A stretch of 64,000 nt of DNA from Allobosea robiniae (GTDB lineage: Bacteria; Pseudomonadota; Alphaproteobacteria; Rhizobiales; Beijerinckiaceae), in the NCBI RefSeq assembly GCF_900102525.1, contig NZ_FNBZ01000003.1, positions 496,001-560,000 of the forward strand, written 5' to 3'. A model generated the notes under the pieces. It was not told where the DNA came from. It saw only the letters and a list, made by a program, of their open reading frames with translations, and made no database searches. The translations under genes were made by a program, and so were the position numbers. Of the stretch, positions 1 through 8,460 are shown piece by piece. Numbering within the stretch: position 1 is the stretch's first letter; each line of letters starts with the position of its first letter.

Positions 1-485
1 TGGCCCTTGCCGTCATAGCCGAAGCGGCGGGTCTTCAGGACCGAGGGGCGGCCGAGCTCGGCGGCGGCCGTTTCGAGATCGGCGAGCGAATCGACGGCCC
101 GGAACGGCGCGACGGCCAGGCCGAGTTCGGAGACGAAGCGCTTCTCGCTGAGCCGGTCCTGGGTCACCGCAAGCGCCCGCGCGCCGGGATGGAGCGGCAC
201 GCGCGCGGCGAGGAAGGCGGCGGTCGCGGCCGGGACGTTCTCGAACTCGTAGGTGACGACATCGACGGCATCAGCGAAGCGTGCGAGCGCCTCCTGGTCC
301 TCATAATCCGCGACGGTATGGCGCGCCGCCACGTCGAAGGCCGGGCTGTCGGTCTCGGGCGCGAAGACATGGCAGCGGATGCCGAGATCGGCGGCGGCGA
401 GCGCCATCATCCGGGCGAGCTGGCCGCCGCCGAGGATGCCGAGCATGGCGCCGGGGGCGAGGCCGGTGGGAACGGGAGGATTCAT
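1..485 (-). CDS. purK: 5-(carboxyamino)imidazole ribonucleotide synthase, C-terminal part off the window
   Basis: This is the N-terminal ~161 residues of PurK, the ATP-grasp enzyme that carboxylates aminoimidazole ribonucleotide in purine synthesis. It starts [20 protein letters not shown] and shows the family N-terminal glycine-rich loop GGGQLARMM. The reading frame stays open to base 1, so the C-terminus lies outside the window. Its ATG (485-483) overlaps the purE stop by four bases (ATGA), so the two are translationally coupled and PurE product and PurK substrate chemistry are made together. Nothing unusual is seen in the part visible. Confidence 0.93.
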   Translation of the reverse strand, partial: MNPPVPTGLAPGAMLGILGGGQLARMMALAAADLGIRCHVFAPETDSPAFDVAARHTVADYEDQEALARFADAVDVVTYEFENVPAATAAFLAARVPLHPGARALAVTQDRLSEKRFVSELGLAVAPFRAVDSLADLETAAAELGRPSVLKTRRFGYDGKG

Positions 486-982
486 GCGTCGTCCCGGTTG
501 GGGCGCTCTGCGATACCGGCGCTCTGGCGGGCGCGATAGGCGTCGAGGCGTTCGGCGAGCGCCTGATCGGACAGGGCGAGCACGGCTGCGGCAAGGAGGG
601 CGGCGTTGACGGCGCCGGCGCGGCCGATGGCAAGCGTGCCGACCGGGATGCCGGCCGGCATCTGGACGATCGAGAGCAGGCTGTCCTGGCCCGACAGGGC
701 CTTGGATTCGACGGGCACGCCGAAAACCGGCAGCGGCGTCAGCGATGCCGTCATGCCCGGCAGATGCGCGGCGCCGCCGGCACCGGCAATGACCACCTTG
801 AAGCCCTCGGCCTTCGCGCCCTTGGCGAAGTCGAAGAGCCGCTCCGGCGTGCGATGAGCCGAGACGATGCGGGCGTCATAAGGGATGGCGAGCGTGTCGA
901 GAGCCTCGGCTGCGTGACGCATCGTCGCCCAGTCGGACTGGCTGCCCATGATGATGGCGACGGGTGGGCTGCTGGCTGCCAT
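482..982 (-). CDS. purE: 5-(carboxyamino)imidazole ribonucleotide mutase
   Basis: PurE class I mutase moves the carboxylate of N5-CAIR to C4, giving CAIR in purine synthesis. At 166 aa it is the normal length for the family. The substrate-phosphate and catalytic motifs are present: GSQSDW at residues 13-18, SAHRTPER at 41-48 and the glycine-rich [11 protein letters not shown] near 67-77. It is first in a purE-purK operon, with its stop overlapping the purK start (ATGA). The ATG at 982 begins [13 protein letters not shown], the usual lead into the first strand. Confidence 0.96.
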   Translation of the reverse strand: MAASSPPVAIIMGSQSDWATMRHAAEALDTLAIPYDARIVSAHRTPERLFDFAKGAKAEGFKVVIAGAGGAAHLPGMTASLTPLPVFGVPVESKALSGQDSLLSIVQMPAGIPVGTLAIGRAGAVNAALLAAAVLALSDQALAERLDAYRARQSAGIAERPNRDDA

Positions 983-1081
983 GGAATGCGCTCGGGCTCG
1001 GCTCCGGAAGCGCGCGATCTAGACCGGTCGATGCGGGGTAAGCAAGGGCGAATCGGCGTAAGGCAGCCGGAAAGGGCGGCT

Positions 1082-1306
1082 TCAGGCAATGATGTCGGGC
1101 GTTAGTGCGTCCTCGATCTGGGAAATGCGGTCCTTGAGGTAGAGCTTGCGCTTCTTCAGGCGCTGGACCTGGACCTGATTGATCGAGCCGACGCGCTCCA
1201 GCGCATCGATGGCGCTGTCGAGATCGCGGTGCTCCTCGCGCAGCCGCGCGAGTTCGGAGGTGAAGGTCTCGACCTCTTCCGGGCTGAGCTCGAATCCCAT
1301 GGGCAT
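1082..1306 (-). CDS. DUF465 / YdcH-type small coiled-coil protein
   Basis: A 74-residue acidic/basic helical protein of the DUF465 (YdcH) family, function unknown. The C-terminal half carries the family signature: a long amphipathic helix followed by a lysine-rich LKKRKLYLKDRISQIE segment. I start it at the ATG at 1306 (MPMGFELSPEEVETF), which has an AAGGCG ribosome-binding site. A longer frame reaches 1405, but its extra N-terminus has no family resemblance. It faces away from a second DUF465 gene at 1531, so the two paralogues are divergent. Confidence 0.82.
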   Translation of the reverse strand: MPMGFELSPEEVETFTSELARLREEHRDLDSAIDALERVGSINQVQVQRLKKRKLYLKDRISQIEDALTPDIIA

Positions 1307-1530
1307 CTCATCATCGCCTTGATCGGGGGCGACTATGCGCGTGCCGCCCGGAGTCCTGCAAGTGCGGGCAAGGCGGCTGAAGGCATAGGGAAGCCATCTA
1401 TTCACGGCTTTCCGGAAACGGACCGGTCACGATCACAGAATCTCATGAATGCCGTGTGACGGCGCGGGGAAGACGTGAAGCCGGCTCTATGCCAGATTGG
1501 TTAAGTCAACCGCTCATCAGGAGGATCCAG

Positions 1531-1719
1531 ATGTCGTTGCAGACCCGTCTTGCGGAACTCGAGCGCAAGCACCGTCAACTCGAGGACGCCATCTCCCAGG
1601 CTGTGGCGAGCCCGTCTTCGAGTGACCTCAGCCTCGCAGAGCTGAAGCGGAAGAAATTGCAACTGAAGGATGAGATCGAACGCGTACGGATGACCATGCC
1701 GGAGCGAACCTTGCACTGA
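1531..1719 (+). CDS. DUF465 family small protein, second copy
   Basis: A 62-residue DUF465 protein: MSLQTRLAELERKHRQLED begins a predicted coiled coil and ends in the lysine-rich LAELKRKKLQLKDEIER signature. The ATG at 1531 is preceded by a perfect AGGAGG at 1519-1524, so this start beats the upstream in-frame ATGs. It is a diverged paralogue of the product encoded at 1082-1306 on the other strand. A hairpin with a T-run follows at 1766-1789. The function is not known. Confidence 0.87.
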   Translation: MSLQTRLAELERKHRQLEDAISQAVASPSSSDLSLAELKRKKLQLKDEIERVRMTMPERTLH

Positions 1720-1765
1720 GCCTGCGGGCCGCCAGGCCCTTTGAGTGCTACACAGATGCGGATGG

Positions 1766-1789
1766 ACCGGCCCGAAAGGGCCGGTTTTT
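1766..1789 (+). terminator. Rho-independent terminator
   Basis: ACCGGCCC-gaaa-GGGCCGGT hairpin followed directly by a T-run, 46 bases after the stop of the DUF465 gene. Confidence 0.85.
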
Positions 1790-1955
1790 CGTAGGCGGCT
1801 GCAAGAGCCGTCAACGGAATGACACAATGGACTTTGAAGCTGCTTCGGCATGTTCCGAAAACCGCATCGCCCGTTTCGGAGTGATGCAAGCTGGCGGGAA
1901 CATCTTGCGCGATGGCCAGTTGAGGCCGGGCGCGCCTCGCGCGGGGGAGACTGTC

Positions 1956-2216
1956 ATGGGCATCATCTGGACCATCATCATCGGTTTCATTGCCGGCGTC
2001 GTCGCCAAGTTCGTCATGCCGGGCTCGAACGAGCCTGCCGGCTTCATCCTGACGACGATCCTCGGCATCGTCGGGGCCTTCGTCGCGACCTGGCTCGGTC
2101 AGTCGCTCGGCTGGTACGCGCCGGGCGAGGGAGCCGGGCTGATCGGCGCCGTCGTCGGTGCCGTCATCGTCCTGGCCGTCTGGGGGATGATCAGCAGCCG
2201 CAATCGCGCTGTCTGA
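1956..2216 (+). CDS. GlsB/YeaQ/YmgE family small membrane protein
   Basis: An 86-residue integral membrane protein of the GlsB/YeaQ/YmgE (transglycosylase-associated) family, with three hydrophobic segments: MGIIWTIIIGFIAGVVAKF, GFILTTILGIVGAFVATWLG and LIGAVVGAVIVLAVWGM. The family is linked to envelope stress in several bacteria, but its molecular activity is unknown. The ATG at 1956 follows a GGGGGAG ribosome-binding site. In-frame sequence extends upstream to 1827 but lacks any family similarity. It is followed by the YidB-like gene 80 bases downstream, so the pair may be cotranscribed. Confidence 0.9.
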   Translation: MGIIWTIIIGFIAGVVAKFVMPGSNEPAGFILTTILGIVGAFVATWLGQSLGWYAPGEGAGLIGAVVGAVIVLAVWGMISSRNRAV

Positions 2217-2296
2217 ACCCGACCGTTCCCGCATCGGCTTCCCGCTGTCGCGATGCGACCCCAAGCCGATATTTTCTCCCACATGGAGTGATTGCC

Positions 2297-2800
2297 GTGA
2301 GTGACGACAACAGCAGCAGCGGATTTCCGTCCCTGACCGCCCTTCTGGGCCTCCTCGCCGTCGCCGGCTACCAGAACCGCGACAAGATCTCCGAATGGCT
2401 CGGCGGGCGCGGCCAGCCTGAACCGGGCGAGGCGCCGGTGCCGCAGCCGGGCCAGGCAGGGGCTGCGCCGCAGGGCGATGGCGGGCTTCTCGGTGGCCTC
2501 GGCGGATTGCTCGGGGCCGGCGGTGTCGGCGGCATGCTGAATGGCGGGCTCGGCGAGCTCGCCGACCGCTTCAAGCAGGCGGGACAGAGCGAGAAGGTCG
2601 ATTCCTGGGTGCAGCACGGACCCAACCAGCAGGTCGCGCCCAATGATCTCGAACAGGCGCTCGGCCCGCAGGTGATCGATGCGATCGCGACCCGGACGGG
2701 CCTGTCGCGCGACGAATTGCTCGACCGGCTGTCGCAGGTCCTGCCGGAAGCCGTCGACCGCTTCACGCCGAATGGAAGGCTCGATCGCGCCGGGGCCTGA
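2297..2800 (+). CDS. YidB family (DUF937) protein
   Basis: A 167-residue DUF937/YidB-like protein. It has a short N-terminal hydrophobic segment (FPSLTALLGLLAVAGY), a proline/glutamine linker, a glycine-rich GGLLGGLGGLLGAGG stretch, and the C-terminal YidB signature. That signature is WVQHGPNQQVAPNDLEQALG followed by the helix RTGLSRDELLDRLSQVLPEAVDRFTP cut here into separate elements of the DUF937 fold. The GTG at 2297 is chosen because GGAG at 2285-2288 is well spaced from it. Function is unknown; family members bind nothing yet agreed on. Confidence 0.85.
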   Translation: MSDDNSSSGFPSLTALLGLLAVAGYQNRDKISEWLGGRGQPEPGEAPVPQPGQAGAAPQGDGGLLGGLGGLLGAGGVGGMLNGGLGELADRFKQAGQSEKVDSWVQHGPNQQVAPNDLEQALGPQVIDAIATRTGLSRDELLDRLSQVLPEAVDRFTPNGRLDRAGA

Positions 2801-2810
2801 GAGCCGTTGC

Positions 2811-2904
2811 CGTCATTCTCGGGCGAAGCGCAGCTTCGACCCGGGAATCTCCGGACGAGAAGGCACTCGTTTCCGAGATGCTCGGGTCAAGCCCGAGCAT
2901 GACG
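2811..2904. repeat. Dispersed intergenic palindrome (CGTCAT...ATGACG), double unit
   Basis: Two hairpin units lie between converging genes. The outer ends are CGTCATTCTCGGGC and GCCCGAGCATGACG, with a second internal inverted pair around 2831-2860. Related GTCAT-ended palindromes occur at 22383, 43312, 53255 and 57069 in this window. Confidence 0.75.
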
Positions 2905-2927
2905 GGTAGGTTGTCGGGCCGGCTGGC

Positions 2928-4556
2928 CTACAGCGCCCGTGCCATCTCGCGCAGGCGGAATTTCTGGATCTTGCCGGTCGAGGTCTTCGGCACTTCGGCG
3001 AAGACGATGGTCCGCGGGCATTTGAACGCCGCGAGCTGCTCCCGGCACCAGGCGATGATCTCAGCCTCGGTCGCGGTCTTGCCTGGCTTCAGCTCGATGA
3101 AGGCGCAAGGCGTCTCGCCCCATTTCTCGTCGGGGCGGGCGACCACGGCGGCCGCCTGCACGGCCGGGTGCTTGTAGAGCGCGTCCTCGACCTCGATCGA
3201 GGAGATGTTCTCGCCGCCGGAGATGATGATGTCCTTCGAGCGGTCCTTGAGCTGGATATAGCCGTCGGGATAGCGCACGCCGAGATCGCCGGTATGGAAC
3301 CAGCCCCCAGTGAAGGCGGCCTCGGTCGATTTCCGATTGCCGAGATAGCCCTTCATCACGACATTGCCGCGCATCATCACCTCGCCGAGCGTCTGGCCGT
3401 CGCGCGGGACGGGCTGCATCGTCTCGGGATCGAGCACGTCGAGCCCTTCGAGCGCCGGGTAGCGCACGCCCTGGCGGGCCTTCCTGGCGGCCTGCTCGGC
3501 CGGAGAGAGCGCGTTCCAGTCGTCGTTCCAGTCGTTGACGACGGCAGGCCCGTAGCACTCGGTCAGCCCATAGAGATGGGTCACCTCGAAGCCGGCCTGC
3601 TTCATGCCGGCGAGCACGGCCTCGGGCGGCGGGGCGGCGGCAGTGAAGAAGGAGACCGTCTGCGGGAAGTCGCGGCGCTCCTCGGGCGCGGCGTTGAGTA
3701 GCGCCGACATCACGATCGGCGCACCGCAGAGATGGGTCACGCCATGGTCGGCCAGGGCGTCGTACATCGCCCTGGCGCGGACCTGACGCAGGCAGACATG
3801 GGTGCCGGCGACGATCGAGATCGTCCAGGGGAAGCACCAGCCGTTGCAGTGGAACATCGGCAGCGTCCAGAGATAGACCGGATGGCGGCCGAGATTGCCG
3901 GTGATGACGTTCGAGGTCGCCAGCAGGTTGGCGCCGCGATGGTGATAGACCACGCCCTTGGGGTCGCCGGTGGTGCCGGAGGTGTAGTTGAGCGCGATGG
4001 CGTCCCACTCGTCCGACGGCATCAACCAGTCGAAATCCGGATCGCCGGAAGCGAGGAAATCCTCGTATTCGATCTGGCCCAGCCGTTCGCCGGGGCCGTC
4101 ATAGACCGGGTCGTCATAGTCGATGACGAGGGGCTTCGCCTTGCAGAGGGAAAGGGCTTCCTTGATCGTCTTCGAGAATTCCCGATCGGTGATCAGCACC
4201 TTCGCGCCGCCATGGTCGAGCGAGAAGGCGATGATCGCCGCGTCGAGGCGGGTGTTCAGCGTGTTCAGGACGGCGCCGGCCATCGGTACCCCGTAATGGC
4301 ATTCGAGCATGGCCGGGGTGTTCGGCAGCATCGCCGCGACCGTGTCGTTCTTGCCGACGCCGTGCCTGGCCAGCGCCGAGGCGAGGCGGCGCGATCGGGC
4401 GTAGAATGCGGCATAGGAGCGGCGCAGCGGGCCGTGGATGATCGCGGTGCGCTCCGGGAAGACCGAGGCGGCGCGCTCGAGGAAGGCGATCGGTGTCAGC
4501 GGCTGGAAGTTCGCCGGATTGCGGTCGAGATCGGTGTCATAGGCCGAACGGGTCAT
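2928..4556 (-). CDS. AMP-dependent acyl-CoA synthetase
   Basis: A 542-residue ANL-superfamily acyl-CoA ligase that activates a carboxylic acid with ATP and CoA. Substrate is not determined by sequence; the size and sequence resemble the medium-chain/3-methylmercaptopropionyl-type ligases common in alphaproteobacteria. The P-loop YTSGTTGDPKGV is at residues 191-202; YGLTE, GWFHTGD and the C-terminal catalytic-lysine motif KTSTGKIQK are all intact. I start at the ATG at 4556 (MTRSAYDTDLDRNP), preceded by GGAAGG. A second ANL ligase (prpE) lies 1 kb away on the other strand, beyond the TSUP gene. Confidence 0.92.
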   Translation of the reverse strand: MTRSAYDTDLDRNPANFQPLTPIAFLERAASVFPERTAIIHGPLRRSYAAFYARSRRLASALARHGVGKNDTVAAMLPNTPAMLECHYGVPMAGAVLNTLNTRLDAAIIAFSLDHGGAKVLITDREFSKTIKEALSLCKAKPLVIDYDDPVYDGPGERLGQIEYEDFLASGDPDFDWLMPSDEWDAIALNYTSGTTGDPKGVVYHHRGANLLATSNVITGNLGRHPVYLWTLPMFHCNGWCFPWTISIVAGTHVCLRQVRARAMYDALADHGVTHLCGAPIVMSALLNAAPEERRDFPQTVSFFTAAAPPPEAVLAGMKQAGFEVTHLYGLTECYGPAVVNDWNDDWNALSPAEQAARKARQGVRYPALEGLDVLDPETMQPVPRDGQTLGEVMMRGNVVMKGYLGNRKSTEAAFTGGWFHTGDLGVRYPDGYIQLKDRSKDIIISGGENISSIEVEDALYKHPAVQAAAVVARPDEKWGETPCAFIELKPGKTATEAEIIAWCREQLAAFKCPRTIVFAEVPKTSTGKIQKFRLREMARAL

Positions 4557-4654
4557 CGGGAGCCTTCCTTGCAAGCGCCGACAGCCTTAGCGGCTGGCGC
4601 GCTCCCGGGTAATCCATCCCTTTTTCCGATGCGGCGCAATCGCGCGGAGGCCGA

Positions 4655-5419
4655 TCAGCCGAGAAGATGCAGGTCGCGCAGGCCGTCGAAGATCAGCTTC
4701 CCGCCCACCAGCAGCAGAAGCCAGTAGACGATGCCGTAGAAGCGCTCCGCGGGCACGCGCCGGACCAGCCAGACCCCGGCGAAGGTCGCCGCGACGGCGA
4801 AGGGCAGCAGCGCGGCCGAGGCCATCAGGTTCTGGCTGTTGAGCTGGCCGAGCGCGAGATAGGGGATGAGCTTCACCAGGTTCATTGCGGCGAAGAACAC
4901 CGCGCCGGTGCCGACGAAGACGGCCGGCTTCAGCTTCTGCGGCATGACATAGATCTGGAAGGGCGGGCCGCCGGCGTGGGCAACCATGCTGGTGAAGCCG
5001 CAGAGGAAGCCCCAGAGGCTGCCGGCGCTCCAGTTCGCCTGCGTGGCGACAGCGGGCTTCCGGCCGTCGCTCAGCATGCGGCGCAGTGCGAAGCCGACCG
5101 AGATCAGCCCGACCGCCAGCACCACCGCCGCGTCCGAGACTTTTGCGGCCAGCAGATAGCCGACGAGGATGCCGAGCAGCGCACCGGGCGCCAGCGTCGC
5201 GAGGTTGCGGCGATCGAAATCGCGCCGGTAGGACCAGACCGAGACGACATCCTGCGCAATCAGCAGCGGCAGCATGATCGCGGCGGCGGTCACCGGCGAG
5301 ACCACCAGCGCCATCAAGGGCAGGGAGAGCAGGCCGATGCCCGAGAAGCCGCCCTTGGCCAGGCCGGTCAGGATGACGGCCGGCACCATGGCGGCGAAGA
5401 AGAGAAGATCGAAGGGCAT
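4655..5419 (-). CDS. TSUP (TauE/SafE) family membrane transporter
   Basis: A 254-residue polytopic membrane protein of the TauE/SafE (TSUP) family, whose members export or import sulfur- or carbon-containing anions such as sulfite or sulfoacetate. About seven to eight hydrophobic segments are visible. The two family halves carry the conserved GLAKGGFSGIGLL and GFTSMVAHAGGPPFQ motifs. It lies between two acyl-CoA ligase genes, divergent from prpE, so a small organic acid is a reasonable guess for its cargo, but this is inference. Another TSUP gene is present at 44139. Confidence 0.9.
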   Translation of the reverse strand: MPFDLLFFAAMVPAVILTGLAKGGFSGIGLLSLPLMALVVSPVTAAAIMLPLLIAQDVVSVWSYRRDFDRRNLATLAPGALLGILVGYLLAAKVSDAAVVLAVGLISVGFALRRMLSDGRKPAVATQANWSAGSLWGFLCGFTSMVAHAGGPPFQIYVMPQKLKPAVFVGTGAVFFAAMNLVKLIPYLALGQLNSQNLMASAALLPFAVAATFAGVWLVRRVPAERFYGIVYWLLLLVGGKLIFDGLRDLHLLG

Positions 5420-5591
5420 GGAGGGCTGCGCCGCTGAGCCGGGACGTGCAGAATGGGATGGGCGAAAGTCTTAAAACAGCGAGCTTGCGTTGACCGGGGG
5501 CAGTGCGCAGGATTCCGCGCAAAATCAGCCCCGCCATCGCCGGCTTGCCACGGGGCTTTAGGATGAAACCCGGCGCAGAGGAACGCTTGCG

Positions 5592-7526
5592 ATGAATGGC
5601 CCCCATGCGGCGCCCGCCCGCCCGGCGCAAGGCTATGCCGAAACCTATGCGAGCTGGCAGGCCGATCCGGATGCCTATTGGCTCGACATGGCCAAGGCGA
5701 TCGACTGGATCAAGCCGCCCGAGAAGGCTTTCGACGCCTCCGCCGGCATCTATGGCCGCTGGTTCCCGGATGCGACCTGCAACACCTGCTTCAACGCGCT
5801 GGACCGGCATGTGCGCGACGGGCGCGGCGATCAGGCCGCGCTGATCTATGACAGCCCGGTCACCGGCACGAAGGCGAGCTATACCTACGCTGAGATGCTG
5901 GACGAGGTCGCGACGCTCGGCGCCGTGCTCGAAGACCTCGGGGTCGCCAAGGGCGACCGCGTCATCATCTACATGCCGATGGTGCCGGAAGCGGCCTTCG
6001 CGATGCTGGCCTGCGCCCGGATCGGCGCGGTGCATTCGGTGGTGTTCGGCGGTTTCGCGGCGAAGGAGCTGGCGACGCGCATCGACGATGCCGAGCCCAA
6101 GGTGATCCTGACCGCGACCTGCGGTATCGAGCCGACGCGCGTCGTCGAATACAAGCCGCTGCTCGACGGCGCGATCGAGATGGCCAGGCACAAGCCGCAG
6201 GCCTGCGTCGTGCTGCAGCGACCCCAAGTCGATGCCTCGATGCATGCGACCCGCGACAAGAACTGGCGCACGCTGGTGGCTGCTGCGAAGGCGGCTGGGC
6301 GCAAGGCCGAGTGCGTCGAGGTCGCGGCGACCGACCCGCTCTATATCCTCTACACCTCCGGCACGACCGGCCGGCCCAAGGGCGTCGTGCGCGACAATGG
6401 CGGGCACATGGTCGTGCTCAAGGCTACGATGGACCAGCTCTTCGATGTCGGGCCGGGCGAGGTGATGTTCTGCGCGTCCGATGTCGGCTGGGTCGTCGGC
6501 CACGGCTATATCGTCTATGCGCCGCTGATCCAGGGCGCCACCAGCGTGCTCTATGAGGGCAAGCCGGTCGGCACGCCCGATCCCGGAGCCTTCTGGCGGG
6601 TCATCGCCGAGCATGGCGCCAAGGTGCTGTTCACGGCGCCGACCGCCTTCCGCGCCATCCGCAAGGAGGACCCGGAGGGCAAGCACCTCGCCGGCCACGA
6701 CCTGTCGTGCTTCAAGGCGCTGTTCCTCGCCGGTGAGCGGGCCGATCCCGAGACGCTGAAATGGGCGGAAGCGCTGCTGCAAGTGCCGGTGATCGACCAT
6801 TGGTGGCAGACCGAGAGCGGCTCGCCGATCGTCGGCGATCCGCTGGGCCTCGGCCTCCTGCCGGTGAAGCACGGCTCGTCGACCGTGCCGCTGCCCGGCT
6901 GGGACGTGCAATGCCTCGACGAGGGCGGGCGACAGGTCGAACCCGGCACGATGGGTGCGATCGTGCTGAAGCTGCCGTTGCCGCCCGGCGCGCTGACGAC
7001 ATTGTGGAACGACGATAAGCGCTTCAGGGAGGCCTATCTCACGACCTATCCGGGCTACTACAACACCTCGGATGCCGGCTTCATCGACGCGGACGGCTAT
7101 GTCTTCATCATGGGCCGCACCGACGACATCATCAATGTCGCCGGTCACCGGCTTTCGACCGGCGGCATGGAGGAGGTGCTGGCAGCGCATCCGGCTGTGG
7201 CGGAATGCGCGGTCGTCGGCATTCGCGACGCGCTCAAGGGCGAGCAGCCCTGTGGCTTCGTCGTGCTGAAGGCCGGCGCGACCGTGACGCCCGAGCAGGT
7301 GGAGAAGGAACTCGTCGCGCTGGTGCGCGAGCGGATCGGGCCGGTGGCGGCGTTCAAGCTGGCGCTGACGGTCGCCCGGCTGCCGAAGACGCGCTCCGGC
7401 AAGATTCTCCGGGCGACGATGAAGAAGATCGCCGATGGCGAGGATTATGCGGTGCCGGCGACGATCGAGGATCTCACGGTGCTCGGCGAGATCGGCACGG
7501 CGCTGAAGGGCAGGGGGATCGGGTAG
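5592..7526 (+). CDS. prpE: Propionyl-CoA synthetase
   Basis: A 644-residue acyl-CoA synthetase of the PrpE/Acs type, converting propionate (or acetate) to its CoA thioester. The N-terminal domain YASWQADPDAYW...IDWIKPPEKAFD is typical of PrpE. The P-loop YTSGTTGRPKGVVR is near residue 255, the core has WWQTESGSPI, and the C-terminal KTRSGKILRATMKKIADGE motif contains the lysine acylated in Pat/CobB regulation. The ATG at 5592 follows an AGAGGAA box. It is divergent from the TSUP gene over a 170 bp promoter region. Acetyl-CoA synthetase is the main alternative, but the N-terminus fits PrpE better. Confidence 0.92.
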   Translation: MNGPHAAPARPAQGYAETYASWQADPDAYWLDMAKAIDWIKPPEKAFDASAGIYGRWFPDATCNTCFNALDRHVRDGRGDQAALIYDSPVTGTKASYTYAEMLDEVATLGAVLEDLGVAKGDRVIIYMPMVPEAAFAMLACARIGAVHSVVFGGFAAKELATRIDDAEPKVILTATCGIEPTRVVEYKPLLDGAIEMARHKPQACVVLQRPQVDASMHATRDKNWRTLVAAAKAAGRKAECVEVAATDPLYILYTSGTTGRPKGVVRDNGGHMVVLKATMDQLFDVGPGEVMFCASDVGWVVGHGYIVYAPLIQGATSVLYEGKPVGTPDPGAFWRVIAEHGAKVLFTAPTAFRAIRKEDPEGKHLAGHDLSCFKALFLAGERADPETLKWAEALLQVPVIDHWWQTESGSPIVGDPLGLGLLPVKHGSSTVPLPGWDVQCLDEGGRQVEPGTMGAIVLKLPLPPGALTTLWNDDKRFREAYLTTYPGYYNTSDAGFIDADGYVFIMGRTDDIINVAGHRLSTGGMEEVLAAHPAVAECAVVGIRDALKGEQPCGFVVLKAGATVTPEQVEKELVALVRERIGPVAAFKLALTVARLPKTRSGKILRATMKKIADGEDYAVPATIEDLTVLGEIGTALKGRGIG

Positions 7527-7544
7527 CGGCCGGTCGTCTCGGAG

Positions 7545-8435
7545 CTAGTAGGCGACCGTCGCGCCGTTCCAGCTCAGGAGGCGCTCGGGCACGTCGAGAC
7601 GCATGAGGTCTTCGCCGACCAGCAAGGCACCGCCATAGCCCGCGGCACGGACTTCGCGGGCGAGCGCGGTGGTGTCCGCGTTCGGCGGGACCAGATGGGT
7701 CAGCGCCAATGCCTTGGCACCGGCGCGCGTCGCTAGCCCCGCCACGACAGCCGGCGTCATGTGATAGCTCTCGACCGCGGCGACGGTTTCAGGCGACCGA
7801 ACGCCGGCGACGACGGGCATCTGGCTGGCAATGAACACCTCGCAGACCAGCAGGTCGCAGCCGGTGGCTTGCATCTCCAGCGAGGGCGTGAGGCGGGTGT
7901 CTCCTGAGAAGACGATCCGCGTGCCGCCATGCGACAGGGTCAGGCCGAAAGCAGGCTCGACCGGGCGGTGATCGACCAGGAAAGCCTCGATGGAGAGCTC
8001 GCCCAGGCCAGAGACCGGACCTTCGCGCAATTCCTCGAAGATAACCTCAAGCCCCGTTGCGTCGGGGCGCTTTTCGAAGGCGATGCGCAGGGTGCGCTCG
8101 CGTTCGAAGGCGGCATATTGGGCGCGGAGATTGGCGAGCGCGGGCGCAGGGGCGAGCACGCGCCAAGGCCGGGCGCGGCCCTGATGCCAGGAGGAGACCA
8201 CGAGCTGATAGAAGTCGACCAGGTGGTCGGAGTGCTCGTGGGTGACGATCAGGGCGTCGATATCGGCGCCGCGCGTGCCGGCGGCGACCAGGCGCTGGCT
8301 GACCCCGGAGCCGCAATCGATCAGCAGCTTGCGGCCAACCGCCTCGACGAGATGCGAGGGGCCGGCGCGGCGCAGGCTGACAGGTGGTGCGCCGGTGCCG
8401 AGGAAGGTGAAGGCGAGACCGTCCATTCCCGACAT
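7545..8435 (-). CDS. MBL-fold metallohydrolase, ribonuclease Z-like
   Basis: A 296-residue metallo-beta-lactamase fold hydrolase. The zinc-binding signature HEHSDH follows strand LLIDCGSG, with later ligands in LVDHRP, FSGDTR and LTHLVPP. The overall layout is closest to ribonuclease Z/arylsulfatase-like members, but the long exosite arm of genuine tRNase Z is short here, so I leave the substrate open. The start at 8435 (MSGMDGLAFTFLGTGAPP) gives the canonical first strand. It sits between prpE and trcR and is separated from trcR by only 25 bases in the same orientation, so it may be read through from trcR. Confidence 0.88.
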   Translation of the reverse strand: MSGMDGLAFTFLGTGAPPVSLRRAGPSHLVEAVGRKLLIDCGSGVSQRLVAAGTRGADIDALIVTHEHSDHLVDFYQLVVSSWHQGRARPWRVLAPAPALANLRAQYAAFERERTLRIAFEKRPDATGLEVIFEELREGPVSGLGELSIEAFLVDHRPVEPAFGLTLSHGGTRIVFSGDTRLTPSLEMQATGCDLLVCEVFIASQMPVVAGVRSPETVAAVESYHMTPAVVAGLATRAGAKALALTHLVPPNADTTALAREVRAAGYGGALLVGEDLMRLDVPERLLSWNGATVAY

Positions 8436-8460
8436 GCGCAGCGTCCGTGGTTGAGAGCTC

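Noticed and set aside
4587..7190. Very long antisense open frame of 867 codons
   Set aside because: It runs opposite prpE and across the TSUP gene with high-GC composition, and its product resembles nothing.
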